Below are positions 27,759-38,018 of a DNA stretch of 57,624 bases, piece by piece. The notes beneath the pieces were generated by a model. That model searched no databases, was not told where the DNA came from, and was given only the letters and a program-made list of their open reading frames with translations. Each line of letters begins with the position of its first letter. Position 1 is the stretch's first letter. Location: contig DWUT01000060.1 in assembly GCA_019120615.1 (NCBI GenBank), positions 1-57,624 on the forward strand. Direction: 5' to 3'. The translations under genes and the position numbers were made by a program. This DNA comes from Candidatus Mediterraneibacter norfolkensis. GTDB taxonomy: Bacteria > Bacillota > Clostridia > Lachnospirales > Lachnospiraceae.

Positions 27759-27848
27759 ACCCTTAAATTGAGGGGTAAAATAAACTAAAAACCCTAAATA
27801 TGAGGGGTAAGAGCAAAAAAATATGCTCTCTACCCTTATATTCAGGGT
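27759..27848. promoter_or_regulatory. three palindromic operator-like sites upstream of the HipB/HipA-like pair
   Basis: ACCCTTAAATTGAGGGGT (27759-27776), ACCCTAAATATGAGGGGT (27791-27808), ACCCTTATATTCAGGGT (27832-27848). Confidence 0.65.
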
Positions 27849-27854
27849 TTTTTT
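27789..27854 (+). terminator. long imperfect hairpin followed by a T7 run (terminator or attenuator)
   Basis: aaaccctaaatatgaggggtaagagca / tgctctctacccttatattcagggttt + tttt. Confidence 0.6.
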
Positions 27855-27898
27855 GTGATACACTGGGAGTAGATCAAGTACAATGGAGGTGTGCCGTA

Positions 27899-28438
27899 AT
27901 GGAATTTGCGATTCAGAGCACGCTAACAGCTCGTGAGATCAAAAAAGTGAGGGAAGACCTGGGAATCCGCCAGAAGGACTTTGCCGCTCTTGCAAACGTA
28001 TCCGTAAAAACAGTTGAGCGATGGGAGAGCGGCGGTACAGAGATCACGGGACCGGTTGTTACACTTGTGAAGATTTTAAAAGAAAATCCGGATATAAAAG
28101 ATGAGCTGGAAATTCCGCCGAAGGAGCAGGTTTTCCGACTAAAATACTTTTGTGGAAATGAACTCTGTACAGTTATAGATGTGGATGAGCGAAATCAGAA
28201 GATACGCATCAAAAATTTTGTGCATGATATCATGTATCGTGCGTTTGGAAGAAATGAACATCCAGACTATAAGGAGTACGAGGAATTTCTGGAATCCCGC
28301 TGCTTTCCCCGGACAAGAGATAAAATGAAACTGATGCTCAAAGAGCTCAACCTGCCGTTTTATGATCCACTTATGATCATTCAGAAAACGGAGGGGCGGA
28401 TGGCAGAAGATGATTTCTGGATCCAGATAGAAAAGTAG
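27899..28438 (+). CDS. HTH regulator (HipB/XRE-like) with C-terminal extension
   Basis: TAREIKKVREDLGIRQKDFAALANVSVKTVERWESGG. Confidence 0.8.
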   Translation: MEFAIQSTLTAREIKKVREDLGIRQKDFAALANVSVKTVERWESGGTEITGPVVTLVKILKENPDIKDELEIPPKEQVFRLKYFCGNELCTVIDVDERNQKIRIKNFVHDIMYRAFGRNEHPDYKEYEEFLESRCFPRTRDKMKLMLKELNLPFYDPLMIIQKTEGRMAEDDFWIQIEK

Positions 28439-28444
28439 GTGCCT

Positions 28445-29254
28445 ATGATAGAATTATTCGAAAAAGATGCGCTGAGGAATGTCAGACAATCTTCAAAAGG
28501 AAACCAGTTGAAATGGAGATTCCGGGAAAACTGGTATAAAGCAGACTATACAGGGTATGAAGGGCTTGCTGAGTACGCAGTGTCCTGCCTGCTGAAAGAA
28601 TCCAGCCTGCAGCCGGAGGAATTTATCGTCTATCAAACGGAGGAGATTCTGTACGGAAAGCAAAGATTCAGGGGATGCACAAGCAGGGACTTCCTGCCGG
28701 AGGGCTGGCAGCTCATAACCCTGGAGAGACTGTTCCACAATTTTTATGGAGAAAGCCTGTATCGAAATATATTTCGGATCGAGGGGGTAACAGAAAGGGC
28801 TGAATTTTTAGTGGATCAGGTTGCGCGGATGACCGGATTAAAGGAATTTGGAGTATACCTCACAAAATTGTTGACAATAGACGCGCTTTTTTTAAACGAA
28901 GATCGGCATACACATAATATTGCGGTGCTTCTGGATCCGGACGGGGATTATCATTATTGTCCTGTGTTTGACAACGGAGCGTCTCTCCTTTCAGATACAT
29001 CAATGGATTATCCGGCAGGGACAGATATTATAGATCTGATACCTCAGGTTCGGGCAAAAACTCTGAGCAGTGACTTTGATGAACAGTTGGAAGCTGTGGA
29101 AGGACTGTATGGCCGCCCCCTGAAATTTTTGTTTGACGGACGCTCAATATCCGAAATGCTTGAGAGGGAGCAGATCTATCCGGATGAAATAAAAGAGCGG
29201 GTCAGGGATATACTTCTTCAACAGAGAAGAAGTTATGGATATCTTTTCACGTAA
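28445..29254 (+). CDS. HipA-like kinase domain protein
   Basis: KLLTIDALFLNEDRHTHNIAVLLDPDGDYHYCPVFDNGASLLSD resembles the HipA catalytic/Mg-binding motifs; adjacent to HipB-like gene. Confidence 0.7.
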   Translation: MIELFEKDALRNVRQSSKGNQLKWRFRENWYKADYTGYEGLAEYAVSCLLKESSLQPEEFIVYQTEEILYGKQRFRGCTSRDFLPEGWQLITLERLFHNFYGESLYRNIFRIEGVTERAEFLVDQVARMTGLKEFGVYLTKLLTIDALFLNEDRHTHNIAVLLDPDGDYHYCPVFDNGASLLSDTSMDYPAGTDIIDLIPQVRAKTLSSDFDEQLEAVEGLYGRPLKFLFDGRSISEMLEREQIYPDEIKERVRDILLQQRRSYGYLFT

Positions 29255-29335
29255 AATGAAAAGACGCGGGAAAGAAGAAAAATCCTCCTTCCCGTGTCTT
29301 TTACATTATAAGTTATTATATTCTTTTTCCGTCAA

Positions 29336-29926
29336 TTACTCAGCAGCGCCTTCTTCTGCCTCGTCTGTATCCTCAGCAGGAGCTGCGTGTACCTCTGTGA
29401 TCGTGACAACGGTCGCGTCTGCCTCTGTCGTCAGATCAAGACCTTCTGTGTGTGCGATCGGCAGGTCACATACTCTGAGCGTATCGCCGACTTTCATATC
29501 TCCTACATCAACTTCCACTTTATCTACCAGTGCGGACGGGAGCGCCTTGAATGCGATCTCATGCAGCATCTGCTGCGGAACGCCTGCCGCCAGTTTCTCC
29601 TGGTTGACCAGATGAACCTCAGCGGTGGAGTGAACTTTCTCACCCTGTACCAGAGCCTGAAAATCAATCTCGTCGATGCAGCCTTTTAACGGATTATAGC
29701 CAACTTCCTTGATCAGTGCGTCATAGGTTTTCCCTTCGACCTCGAGCATGACTTGTCCGCCCTTGCCTTCTTCTTTGAGCAGATGCTCTACTGCGCCTTT
29801 TTCCAGCTTCAGCGGGATAGTCTCTTCCATCTCACGGCCGAAAATACTGCCTGTAACAAATCCTTCACGTCTAAGTTTCCTGGCTTTGATTGTCATGTCT
29901 CTTCTTTCAGCTTTTAAAGTATTCAT
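29336..29926 (-). CDS. 50S ribosomal protein L25 / general stress protein Ctc
   Basis: L25 pattern RR..KARKLRREGFVTGSIFG... and TL5/Ctc C-terminal domain with acidic tail. Confidence 0.88.
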   Translation of the reverse strand: MNTLKAERRDMTIKARKLRREGFVTGSIFGREMEETIPLKLEKGAVEHLLKEEGKGGQVMLEVEGKTYDALIKEVGYNPLKGCIDEIDFQALVQGEKVHSTAEVHLVNQEKLAAGVPQQMLHEIAFKALPSALVDKVEVDVGDMKVGDTLRVCDLPIAHTEGLDLTTEADATVVTITEVHAAPAEDTDEAEEGAAE

Positions 29927-30044
29927 TTATCTTTTCCTCCAATCACTGAATTGCGCTTAGCAAGCCTTCAACTTTGCGGTATGTCCGCCTGTGCGGACGT
30001 ATGACAAATAGGTGTTGTTAAGTGTGTTTCTTTGTTACAGTTAC

Positions 30045-30053
30045 ATTATAGCA
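30045..30053 (-). promoter_or_regulatory. extended -10 promoter (TGCTATAAT) for ctc
   Basis: Minus strand reads ...TTGACAAGCGGTGCTATAATGTAAC...; TTGACA is only 8 nt away so the extended -10 is more plausible. Confidence 0.45.
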
Positions 30054-30171
30054 CCGCTTGTCAAGGGGGGCTGCCGGTTTTCCGATTCCGGCATGACTTC
30101 AGTTTTTCAATCCCGGCAGAAAACCGGTGAAACCGGGAATGCGCGGAAAACCGGGGCGGGGAATCCGCGGC

Positions 30172-31809
30172 TTACTCCGCGAAAAACAGTTTTATATCAT
30201 CTTCCACGGTTCCGATCCCCGCGATCCCGAAGTTTTCCACAAGGATCTTCGCCACGTTCGGCGAGAGAAATGCGGGCAGTGTGGGCCCGAGATGGATGTT
30301 CTTCACACCGAGGTACAGCAGCGCCAGGAGGACGATGACTGCTTTCTGCTCGTACCAGGCAATGTTGTACACGATGGGAAGGTCATTGATATCATCCAGT
30401 CCGAACACTTCTTTCAGCTTCAGCGCGATGACTGCCAGTGAGTAGGAGTCGTTGCACTGCCCTGCGTCCAGCATGCGGGGAATGCCGCCGATGTCTCCCA
30501 GATCCAGCTTGTTATATTTATATTTTGCGCATCCAGCAGTCAGGATCACAGCGTCCTTCGGAAGCGCTTTTGCGAAATCTGTGTAGTAGTTCCTTGATTT
30601 CGCGCGTCCGTCGCATCCCGCCATGACCACGAATTTACGGATGGCGCCGGATTTCACCGCTTCGACGATTTTATCTGCGAGGGCAAGCACCTGAGCATGA
30701 GCAAAGCCGCCGATGATCTCTCCCTGCTCCAGTTCAGCCGGGGGCGCGCATTTCTTTGCGTGCTCGATGAGGGCGGAGAAATCTTTTTTCTCGCCGATCT
30801 CTCCGGGAATATGAGTGCATCCCGGGTATCCTGCGGCGCCGGTGGTGTAGAGCCGGTCACGGTAGCTGTCTTTGGGTGGAACGATGCAGTTGGTGGTCAT
30901 GAGGATGGGACCGTGGAAGCTTTCAAATTCTTCCTTCTGCTTCCACCACGCATTGCCGTAGTTTCCAATGAAATTGGGATATTTCTTAAAAGCAGGATAA
31001 TAGTGGGCGGGAAGCATCTCAGAGTGAGTGTACACGTCCACGCCGGTGCCCTGGGTCTGCTCAAGGAGCATCTCAAGATCCCGCAGGTCGTGTCCGGAGA
31101 CCAAGATGCCGGGGCGGGTTCCCACACCGATATTTACCTTTGTGATCTCAGGATTTCCGTAGCTCTTTGTGTTGGCCTGATCCAGGAGTGCCATTCCCTC
31201 TACACCGTATTTTCCGGTCTCCAGGGCAAGCGCGGTCAGGTCTTCCGCCGTGAGCGTATCGTCCAGAGTAGAGGCCAGTGCCCGCTGAAGAAAAGCATCG
31301 ATCTCCTCATTATCCTGCAGCAGCGCGTTGGCATGTTTGGAGTAGGCGGACAGCCCCTTCAGTCCATAAGTGATCAGTTCCCGCAGGCTTCGGATATCCT
31401 CGTCTTCTGTGGACAGGACTCCGACGCCGGCTGCTTTGGAGTCAAATTCCGATTCCGGTCCGTTCCAGAGCGCTGCCTCCGGGAGAGAGGAAGCGTCCCC
31501 GAGCGTTGCGAGAAGGTCATCTTTCATTAAGAGCGTCTCGCGGATCCGGGCTGTGATCATTTCTTTGTCAAAATTGGCGTTTGTGATGGTGGTGAACAGG
31601 TTCAGTGTGATCAGATGGTTTACATCTGCGCTGATCTTTCCGCCCTCCGCCCGAACCGCCGTGGTCACTGCAGAGAGCCCTTTTGTTGTATAGACGAGCA
31701 GATCCTGCATGGCGGCGACGTCCGGTTTCTTGCCGCAGACGCCGGACATGGTGCACCCGGTGCAGCCTGCAGTCTCCTGGCACTGATAGCAGAACATTTT
31801 ATTTTTCAT
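30172..31809 (-). CDS. hcp: hydroxylamine reductase / hybrid-cluster protein
   Basis: [40 protein letters not shown]... conserved Cys motifs. Confidence 0.95.
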   Translation of the reverse strand: MKNKMFCYQCQETAGCTGCTMSGVCGKKPDVAAMQDLLVYTTKGLSAVTTAVRAEGGKISADVNHLITLNLFTTITNANFDKEMITARIRETLLMKDDLLATLGDASSLPEAALWNGPESEFDSKAAGVGVLSTEDEDIRSLRELITYGLKGLSAYSKHANALLQDNEEIDAFLQRALASTLDDTLTAEDLTALALETGKYGVEGMALLDQANTKSYGNPEITKVNIGVGTRPGILVSGHDLRDLEMLLEQTQGTGVDVYTHSEMLPAHYYPAFKKYPNFIGNYGNAWWKQKEEFESFHGPILMTTNCIVPPKDSYRDRLYTTGAAGYPGCTHIPGEIGEKKDFSALIEHAKKCAPPAELEQGEIIGGFAHAQVLALADKIVEAVKSGAIRKFVVMAGCDGRAKSRNYYTDFAKALPKDAVILTAGCAKYKYNKLDLGDIGGIPRMLDAGQCNDSYSLAVIALKLKEVFGLDDINDLPIVYNIAWYEQKAVIVLLALLYLGVKNIHLGPTLPAFLSPNVAKILVENFGIAGIGTVEDDIKLFFAE

Positions 31810-31942
31810 CTGTATGATCCTCCTTGAAATGGATTTTTTGATTACGGGGAGAGTATAGTACGAATGAAAAAAGAAATCGGTTGTCAGAACAACAAAAATG
31901 AAAAAAATGAACAGGGGAAGGATATCTTCCCCTGTCCAATTC

Positions 31943-32560
31943 TCATGTGCGATATACCAGTTCAAGAAGATCAACGATCTTATCGATTCCCAGAAGACTT
32001 GCGTTCAGTAGTGCCTGATGGGAGTAGATGCTTCCCCACTCAAGCCCGGTGTAGGTCTCATAGTAGAATTTCCTTTCCCGGTCTGTCTTGCGGATCCGGT
32101 CTGCGGCCTTCTTTTCTGTCAGGTTGTAGCGCTCTGCGATTCGTTTGATCCGGTCCTTTTTTTCCGCGCAGATGAAAACGTTAATGCAGTCCACTTTTTC
32201 CCTGAGGATGTAGTCGGCGCAGCGGCCTACAATAACACAGGGCCCCGTCTCTGCGAGGGTGAGGATGATCTCGGTCTGTTTCTGGTACACCTTCATGTCA
32301 AGGGACGGCATATAGGACGCCGTGTTGATGAAACTGGCGTAGCTCATGGGAGCTGTGCCGTAGGAAGTGACGAAAGCATGCAGTGCGGATTCGTCTGCGC
32401 GCCCAACGCTTTCCTCGGTATAGCCCAGTTTCTCTGCCGCCATGGTGACAAGCTGGTTGTCATAGAGAGGAATTCCAAGACGGTCTGCCAGTTTTTCTCC
32501 GATCTCGTGTCCGCCGCTTCCGAACTGACGGCTGATGGTAATGATTTTGTATTCCGACAT
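31943..32560 (-). CDS. cytidylate kinase-like family protein
   Basis: [32 protein letters not shown]...[12 protein letters not shown]. Confidence 0.9.
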   Translation of the reverse strand: MSEYKIITISRQFGSGGHEIGEKLADRLGIPLYDNQLVTMAAEKLGYTEESVGRADESALHAFVTSYGTAPMSYASFINTASYMPSLDMKVYQKQTEIILTLAETGPCVIVGRCADYILREKVDCINVFICAEKKDRIKRIAERYNLTEKKAADRIRKTDRERKFYYETYTGLEWGSIYSHQALLNASLLGIDKIVDLLELVYRT

Positions 32561-32664
32561 ATCGATCCCTCCTTTTTTAATTGATCTTTGATATTCCGGA
32601 CACTTGTTATCTACCTTCATTATAACTCTGACAGGGTATAGATACAAATACAACTTGTCGAATT

Positions 32665-32712
32665 TGTGAACGGTGCCGTGTACTTTGTACAAAGTACACG
32701 GCACCGTTCACA
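32665..32712. repeat. perfect 48-bp palindrome without spacer
   Basis: TGTGAACGGTGCCGTGTACTTTGT|ACAAAGTACACGGCACCGTTCACA. Confidence 0.95.
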
Positions 32713-32724
32713 GAATTTTCACAA

Positions 32725-35214
32725 TTATTCGGAATACCTCACCCGGTCGATCAGACTCATCTTTCGGAAATTACGGGATACCGCGAAGGAGAGGATGAGC
32801 TGGATCACCGTGACGGCAAATGCCAGGACGAGGGCGGGCAGGAGTGGGTAGTGGAATGTTGTAATGTTCATCATTCCGTCTGCCCGGGCGTAGAGGAACG
32901 CCCCGTATCCGGCAAGACTGCCCAGTCCCAGGGAGAGAATCAGCGTAAACAGGGAGTAGAACAGTCCCTCGGTCTGCATCATACGGGTGAGCTGGCGTTC
33001 GGACATTCCAAGGGTCTGCAGGACGCCCAGTTCATGCCGCCTTGTGTAGATGCTGTTGATCATGGTATTGATCAGGTTCATCACTCCAATGGCGCCCAGG
33101 ATGATGAGGAAGGTGTATCCGGCCATCCGGATGACAGATGTGACGCTTTCCCACTGTGCAAGGTAGTGTTCGTAATTGTCTGCCTCAAAGAAGGGGCTGG
33201 AATCTGCAAGTTCCTGTAGAGCGTCGTATGCAGTATCTTTCCGGGCAGGATCTACAGTGATTTCACAGGTTTTCGTAAGGTTTCCGGGACACAGCTCTGA
33301 CAGGACGCTCTGGGGAAGGGCAAACTGGGTCCCGACAAATCCGGGCGAGAACCGGCAGAAGCCCACGAGCTTAAATGTTTTTTCAAAGCAGCCTTCCCCT
33401 GTATCGAATACGATGCGGATGGAATCACCGATGTGACAGTCCGGATACCAGACCTGAAGGGTACGGTTGGCCACGATCCTGTCTCCGGAGAGAAGATTTT
33501 CGTAGGAGAAGTTCCCTTCCACTGCGCTCTTTTCCAGTTCTTTGGCATAGGTTGGATCCAGTCCTGTAATATAGGCTCCATCGGTAATATCTCCATCCGG
33601 ATCAAGATCCGGGAGCGTGCCGATGAGAAAGGTCTTTGTGCGAACCTGTTCCACACCGGGGACGGATTGTATCTTTTCCAGGAATGCCTCATCCATGGGA
33701 TTGTTCCGGATGATGGAGGTCCAGGCCCGGTCCGGGTTCATCTGGTCGTGCTCCCAGTTGTCGATATAAATACGGAAATCCGACTCGATATCTTCCCGGG
33801 CAATCTCTCTGGGAGACGCGCAGCTTAAAATAGTGGCAACAGTCATGAACAGGATGCCGATGGCGCTGAGAGTGACCACGGTGAGCGCGGTGCGCTTCCG
33901 GTTCCTCGAGAGATTCGCAAGAGTCAGGCGGAACAGGTTCAGGTCCTGATACCCCCGGCGATGCTTTTTCCTTCCGCTTTCACCGCCCTGATAGCGGATG
34001 GCCTCGATCGGGGAAATCCTGGATGCAGTCCTCATGGGACGGAGCAGAGCCAGATAGACAGTGGCAAGCACGACAGCAGCAGTCAGCAGATAGATCCAGA
34101 GATGGAACTGGGGAACTTCTCCCCGGCGGATCATGTCCGCACAGAGCCGGTTAAATTCGGCTGCGCTGCTGTCAATGCCCTCTGAGTTACCGAAGGCTCC
34201 GTAGAGTCCAGGGAGTATGGGAAGGGAGATCAGGCTTCCCAGAAGGAGACCGAAAGGCAGAGCAGCGGCGGTCGCCAGCAGGCCTTCCCGGAAGACGATC
34301 TGCCGGACCTGTTTCCGGGTAGCTCCCAGTGCCCGGAGTTTCCCGTATTCCTGAACTTTCGGGATCATGGATACATAGTAAATGCTGTAGATAGTCAGGA
34401 TACCGGCAAAGACGATCACAAGGATGACGGCAGCCATTCCTGCAGCAAGAGAAGGGTCCATATAGTTTGCTAACAGATATTCATCGTTGTAAACGATATT
34501 GTTTTCATCGACACCGAAATCAGCTCCGATGATCTGTGCTTTTTCCTCGATGGCATCGGAAGTCATTCCTTCTGCCCCCAGGAGACGAATCATGACCCGG
34601 TATTCCCTTTGATCCGGAGGAACGCTTTTTTCCATGTAATCCATGGTGGTGATGACTGCATAACTTTCTGAGGCGGAGGCGGTATCAGACCGGGTAAGGA
34701 AACCGCTGATGCGGAAGGTATCCCGGGTTTCACGCCCAAGACCCTCACCTTCATAAAGCTGGAAGGGCAGTGTGATCTCGTCGCCGATCTCTGCGTTGAT
34801 TCCAAGATCATCCAGCATAGAGCGGTAGACGACAATGTCATTTTCGCGGGAGGGAAATTCGCCCTCTTCGAGTTCTGTTTTATTGAGCTTCAGCCCGGCC
34901 GGATCCAGCGCCGTCATTATGATCATAGCGTTATCGTCCGGAACCTGAGCGAAATCTTCCCGGAGTCCGACTGTTTCAATATCGTCATGGGATTTCAGAG
35001 CGTCAGCGTTCTCCTGGGAGACCTGGCGGAACATAAAATGATAGGTGGGATAGTACCGGTTCACACCGGCAAACTGTACAGTGACCATACCCGTGCCTAA
35101 ATTAAGGATGAGAAAGATAAGGAGGGTGGTCAGAAGGATCGCGACGCCGCACAGGATATTCCGGCTTTTGTTCTGTTTCAGATTCGCAAGCGCTGTCTTT
35201 GTCACCGTATTCAT
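32725..35214 (-). CDS. FtsX-like ABC transporter permease (829 aa)
   Basis: Two FtsX-type modules, extracytoplasmic domain; coupled to ATPase. Confidence 0.92.
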   Translation of the reverse strand: MNTVTKTALANLKQNKSRNILCGVAILLTTLLIFLILNLGTGMVTVQFAGVNRYYPTYHFMFRQVSQENADALKSHDDIETVGLREDFAQVPDDNAMIIMTALDPAGLKLNKTELEEGEFPSRENDIVVYRSMLDDLGINAEIGDEITLPFQLYEGEGLGRETRDTFRISGFLTRSDTASASESYAVITTMDYMEKSVPPDQREYRVMIRLLGAEGMTSDAIEEKAQIIGADFGVDENNIVYNDEYLLANYMDPSLAAGMAAVILVIVFAGILTIYSIYYVSMIPKVQEYGKLRALGATRKQVRQIVFREGLLATAAALPFGLLLGSLISLPILPGLYGAFGNSEGIDSSAAEFNRLCADMIRRGEVPQFHLWIYLLTAAVVLATVYLALLRPMRTASRISPIEAIRYQGGESGRKKHRRGYQDLNLFRLTLANLSRNRKRTALTVVTLSAIGILFMTVATILSCASPREIAREDIESDFRIYIDNWEHDQMNPDRAWTSIIRNNPMDEAFLEKIQSVPGVEQVRTKTFLIGTLPDLDPDGDITDGAYITGLDPTYAKELEKSAVEGNFSYENLLSGDRIVANRTLQVWYPDCHIGDSIRIVFDTGEGCFEKTFKLVGFCRFSPGFVGTQFALPQSVLSELCPGNLTKTCEITVDPARKDTAYDALQELADSSPFFEADNYEHYLAQWESVTSVIRMAGYTFLIILGAIGVMNLINTMINSIYTRRHELGVLQTLGMSERQLTRMMQTEGLFYSLFTLILSLGLGSLAGYGAFLYARADGMMNITTFHYPLLPALVLAFAVTVIQLILSFAVSRNFRKMSLIDRVRYSE

Positions 35215-35882
35215 GATCTCACCACCTTACCGTCTTCAATGACGATCATCCGATCCGCCATCTGGGCGATGGTCTCATCGTGGGTGATCATGACCAGAGT
35301 CTGCCCGTACTCCGCAACACAGCTTTTCAGGAGGCTGACTACATCCAGCTCCGTTTTAGAATCCAGGTTTCCGGTAGGTTCGTCTGCCAGGATGACGGCT
35401 GGCCGGGAGGCAAGGGCTCTGGCGATGGCGACCCGCTGCTGCTGTCCTCCGGAGAGGGTGTTGGGGAGCGCGTGGAGCCGGTCCCCCATTCCGATCTGTT
35501 CGACGATCCTGCGGACATATTTCTGGTCCGCCCTGCGGCCGTCCAGACCGATGGGAAGAACAATGTTTTCCCAGACGTTCAGGGAGGGGATCAGGTTGTA
35601 ACTCTGGAAAATGAACCCGATCTTCCGTCTGCGGAACACCGCCAGCTTTTCTTCCTTCAGGTTGAAAATATCTTTCCCTTCCAGATAAACCTTCCCGGAA
35701 TCCGGACGGTCCAGTCCACCCAGCATATGAAGGAGCGTACTCTTTCCGGAGCCGGATCTCCCCACAATGGCAGTGAACTCTCCCGCCCGGATCTTCAGGC
35801 TGGTGTGGTCCACTGCCTTCACAACGCCGTTCCCGGAGCTGTAATATTTCACAAGATCTTCTGTCTCAAGTATTTCTCGCAT
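35211..35882 (-). CDS. ABC transporter ATP-binding protein (MacB/LolD type)
   Basis: VGRSGSGKSTLLHMLGGLDRPDSG, LSGGQQQRVAIARALASRPAVILADEPTGNLDSKT. Confidence 0.95.
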   Translation of the reverse strand: MREILETEDLVKYYSSGNGVVKAVDHTSLKIRAGEFTAIVGRSGSGKSTLLHMLGGLDRPDSGKVYLEGKDIFNLKEEKLAVFRRRKIGFIFQSYNLIPSLNVWENIVLPIGLDGRRADQKYVRRIVEQIGMGDRLHALPNTLSGGQQQRVAIARALASRPAVILADEPTGNLDSKTELDVVSLLKSCVAEYGQTLVMITHDETIAQMADRMIVIEDGKVVRS

Positions 35883-35982
35883 GGTATAAGCCTCCTTGTT
35901 GTGTTTATGCTGAAAGTATAGTATGTCAGTATTACAGGACGCTTACAGAAAGGATAACAGAATTGTAAGAATTAAAGAGATA

Positions 35983-37206
35983 CTATGCAGTCTCTTCTGC
36001 CGCGGAGAAGCTATGCAGAGGAAGGGTCAGGACAAAGGTACTTCCGCCGCTGTTTCCCGACTTTACACAGATCGTACCGTCCTGTTCTTCCAGAATCCGG
36101 CGGGCAAGATAAAGCCCCACGCCGGATCCGTCAGTCTGTTTGACTTCCGGAGCACTTCCCCTGTAGAAACGTTTGAAGATATCCTGGACTTCTGACGCCG
36201 GGATGCCGATGCCCTGGTCCGAGATCTCGATCATCATACAACTGACCAGATGTGAGACCCGGATGGAGACGGATGATTCTGCCGGGGAGTATTTTACCGC
36301 GTTGTCCAGGATGTTGAGGAGGACTTCCGAAGTCCAGCGGGGATCGTGGAAGATGAGGACGTCAGGAAATTCTTCCAGGGAGATATCGATTCCTTTCTCA
36401 AAGGCTTTCATATAGATGCCGCTCACTGCCAGGGAGATCGTCTCCTTCAGGCTGGCGTTTTCGGGGCGGATCCGGATCATACCCGATTCCAGCCGGGTAA
36501 GCTGGGAAAAGACTCCCAGGAGAGACCCCAGTTTTGCTACCTCTTCCCGTTCTTTCCGGGTAAATTCGGCGTGTTCTTCCGGGGTGAGGTCAGGGGAATC
36601 CGCCAGCTCATAACTCATTTTCAGAGAGGAGAGGGGCGTTTTAAGCTGGTGAGAAATGTCCGTGACAAGGGATTTTGTGTTCTGTTCCTCCCGGCGGAGT
36701 CTCTGCTCCATGAGAGAGGATTTTCGTTTCAGTTCTTCCAGTTCCAGGGTCAGCCGATCGATCTGTTCCCGGTCTTTTTTTGACTCCGCGCTGCTCTTAA
36801 GCAGGAAGAGAACAGTCAGGACTGCAGCTCCGGTGAGGACAGCCGCGCATGAAAGCGCGTATCGCCACATCGTTCCGGAACGAAGGCTGTCGCTTAAGGT
36901 GTAGCCGTATTTGTCAAAGAGGCGGAGACCTTCCGAAAGAGGATCCGCTTTTCCGGCGGTGGCGGAACTGTCAGAAAAAGAAGCGTCGGCGTCAGATGCA
37001 GATCCGGTATTCGGAGCTTTTCCGTTAAAGACCGCTGCCAGGGCTGCTTCTTCCTCCGGGTATTCTTCCGAAAGGGCGCCCAGCTTCCGGGCGTCCTCCT
37101 GATATACTGTATTCCAGGCGCCGCGCAGAAGGAAAAATCCCAGTGCCAGCGTGATCAGCAGGATCCCGGCGCACAGGATCACTCTCTGTAACTTTCTTCT
37201 GTCCAT
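35983..37206 (-). CDS. sensor histidine kinase
   Basis: VTDISHQLKTPLSSLKMSYEL, LLNILDNAVKYSP, DQGIGIP, GSGVGLYLA. Confidence 0.93.
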   Translation of the reverse strand: MDRRKLQRVILCAGILLITLALGFFLLRGAWNTVYQEDARKLGALSEEYPEEEAALAAVFNGKAPNTGSASDADASFSDSSATAGKADPLSEGLRLFDKYGYTLSDSLRSGTMWRYALSCAAVLTGAAVLTVLFLLKSSAESKKDREQIDRLTLELEELKRKSSLMEQRLRREEQNTKSLVTDISHQLKTPLSSLKMSYELADSPDLTPEEHAEFTRKEREEVAKLGSLLGVFSQLTRLESGMIRIRPENASLKETISLAVSGIYMKAFEKGIDISLEEFPDVLIFHDPRWTSEVLLNILDNAVKYSPAESSVSIRVSHLVSCMMIEISDQGIGIPASEVQDIFKRFYRGSAPEVKQTDGSGVGLYLARRILEEQDGTICVKSGNSGGSTFVLTLPLHSFSAAEETA

Positions 37207-37853
37207 ATATAACCGATCCCCCTTACATTCTGGATATAAGAACCGCCTAACTTCCCTTTCAGACGGCTGATGTTTACGGGCACAGTGTTGTCGTCCACAA
37301 ACTGTCCGTCCGTATCCCACACATGCTCCAGTATCTGATCTTTCGTCAGGACCTGCCGCGCGTTCTCCATGAAAAGCACCAGAAGCTGAAGTTCCTTTTT
37401 GCTTAAGGAAAGGGGCTCCTGCAGCCTGTACGCTTTCATTTCCGTATAGGATACCGTGATCTCCCCGGAGCGGATCCGGGTCCGGGGCGCGCTGTCCGCC
37501 CGCCGCATGAAAGCGTGGACCTTGGAGACAAGGACCATCAGGCTGAAGGGCTTGGTGATGTAGTCGTCAGCGCCCATATCATAGCCGTTTACCATGTCGA
37601 CCTCCGAGTCCATGGCGGTCAGAAAGAGGCGGAAAACATTGCTCTTTCTGCGGATATCAGCGCAGAAGTCCAGACCGCTGCCGTCGGGCAGGGTGATGTC
37701 GCTGATGATCAGGTCAGGACTGCATGTATTGAAAAGTTCTTTGGCTTCTTTGATCGTGAAGGCGGAGCGGACGTCGTAGCCTTCTTTTGTGAGTTTGAGG
37801 GAGATCCCCCGGTTTAGGTTGGCGTCGTCCTCCAGAAGAAGTATGGTGTTCAT
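37179..37853 (-). CDS. response regulator (OmpR/PhoB type)
   Basis: ILLLEDDANLNRGISLKL...LIISDITLPDGSGLDFC...ITKPFSLMVLVSKV. Confidence 0.93.
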   Translation of the reverse strand: MNTILLLEDDANLNRGISLKLTKEGYDVRSAFTIKEAKELFNTCSPDLIISDITLPDGSGLDFCADIRRKSNVFRLFLTAMDSEVDMVNGYDMGADDYITKPFSLMVLVSKVHAFMRRADSAPRTRIRSGEITVSYTEMKAYRLQEPLSLSKKELQLLVLFMENARQVLTKDQILEHVWDTDGQFVDDNTVPVNISRLKGKLGGSYIQNVRGIGYIWTEESYRE

Positions 37854-38018
37854 CGGTTTGGTCTCCTTTGATGATCAGATTAAGAAATGTTTGACACATT
37901 GCGAAAGAATGTGCGTTCGGTGAGATTAATATATCATTTCATCAACAGAGAATCAAGACAGGACCGCTGCGTTTCCGTGTTCTGGATAGGGCTTGAAATA
38001 CAGGAGAGAACGCATACG

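Noticed and set aside
30059-30064. TTGACA as the -35 of the ctc promoter
   Set aside because: Only 8 nt from the TATAAT; spacing incompatible with a sigma-A promoter, so the extended -10 reading is preferred.
30697-31530. 277-aa plus-strand ORF
   Set aside because: Antisense to hcp; no domain.
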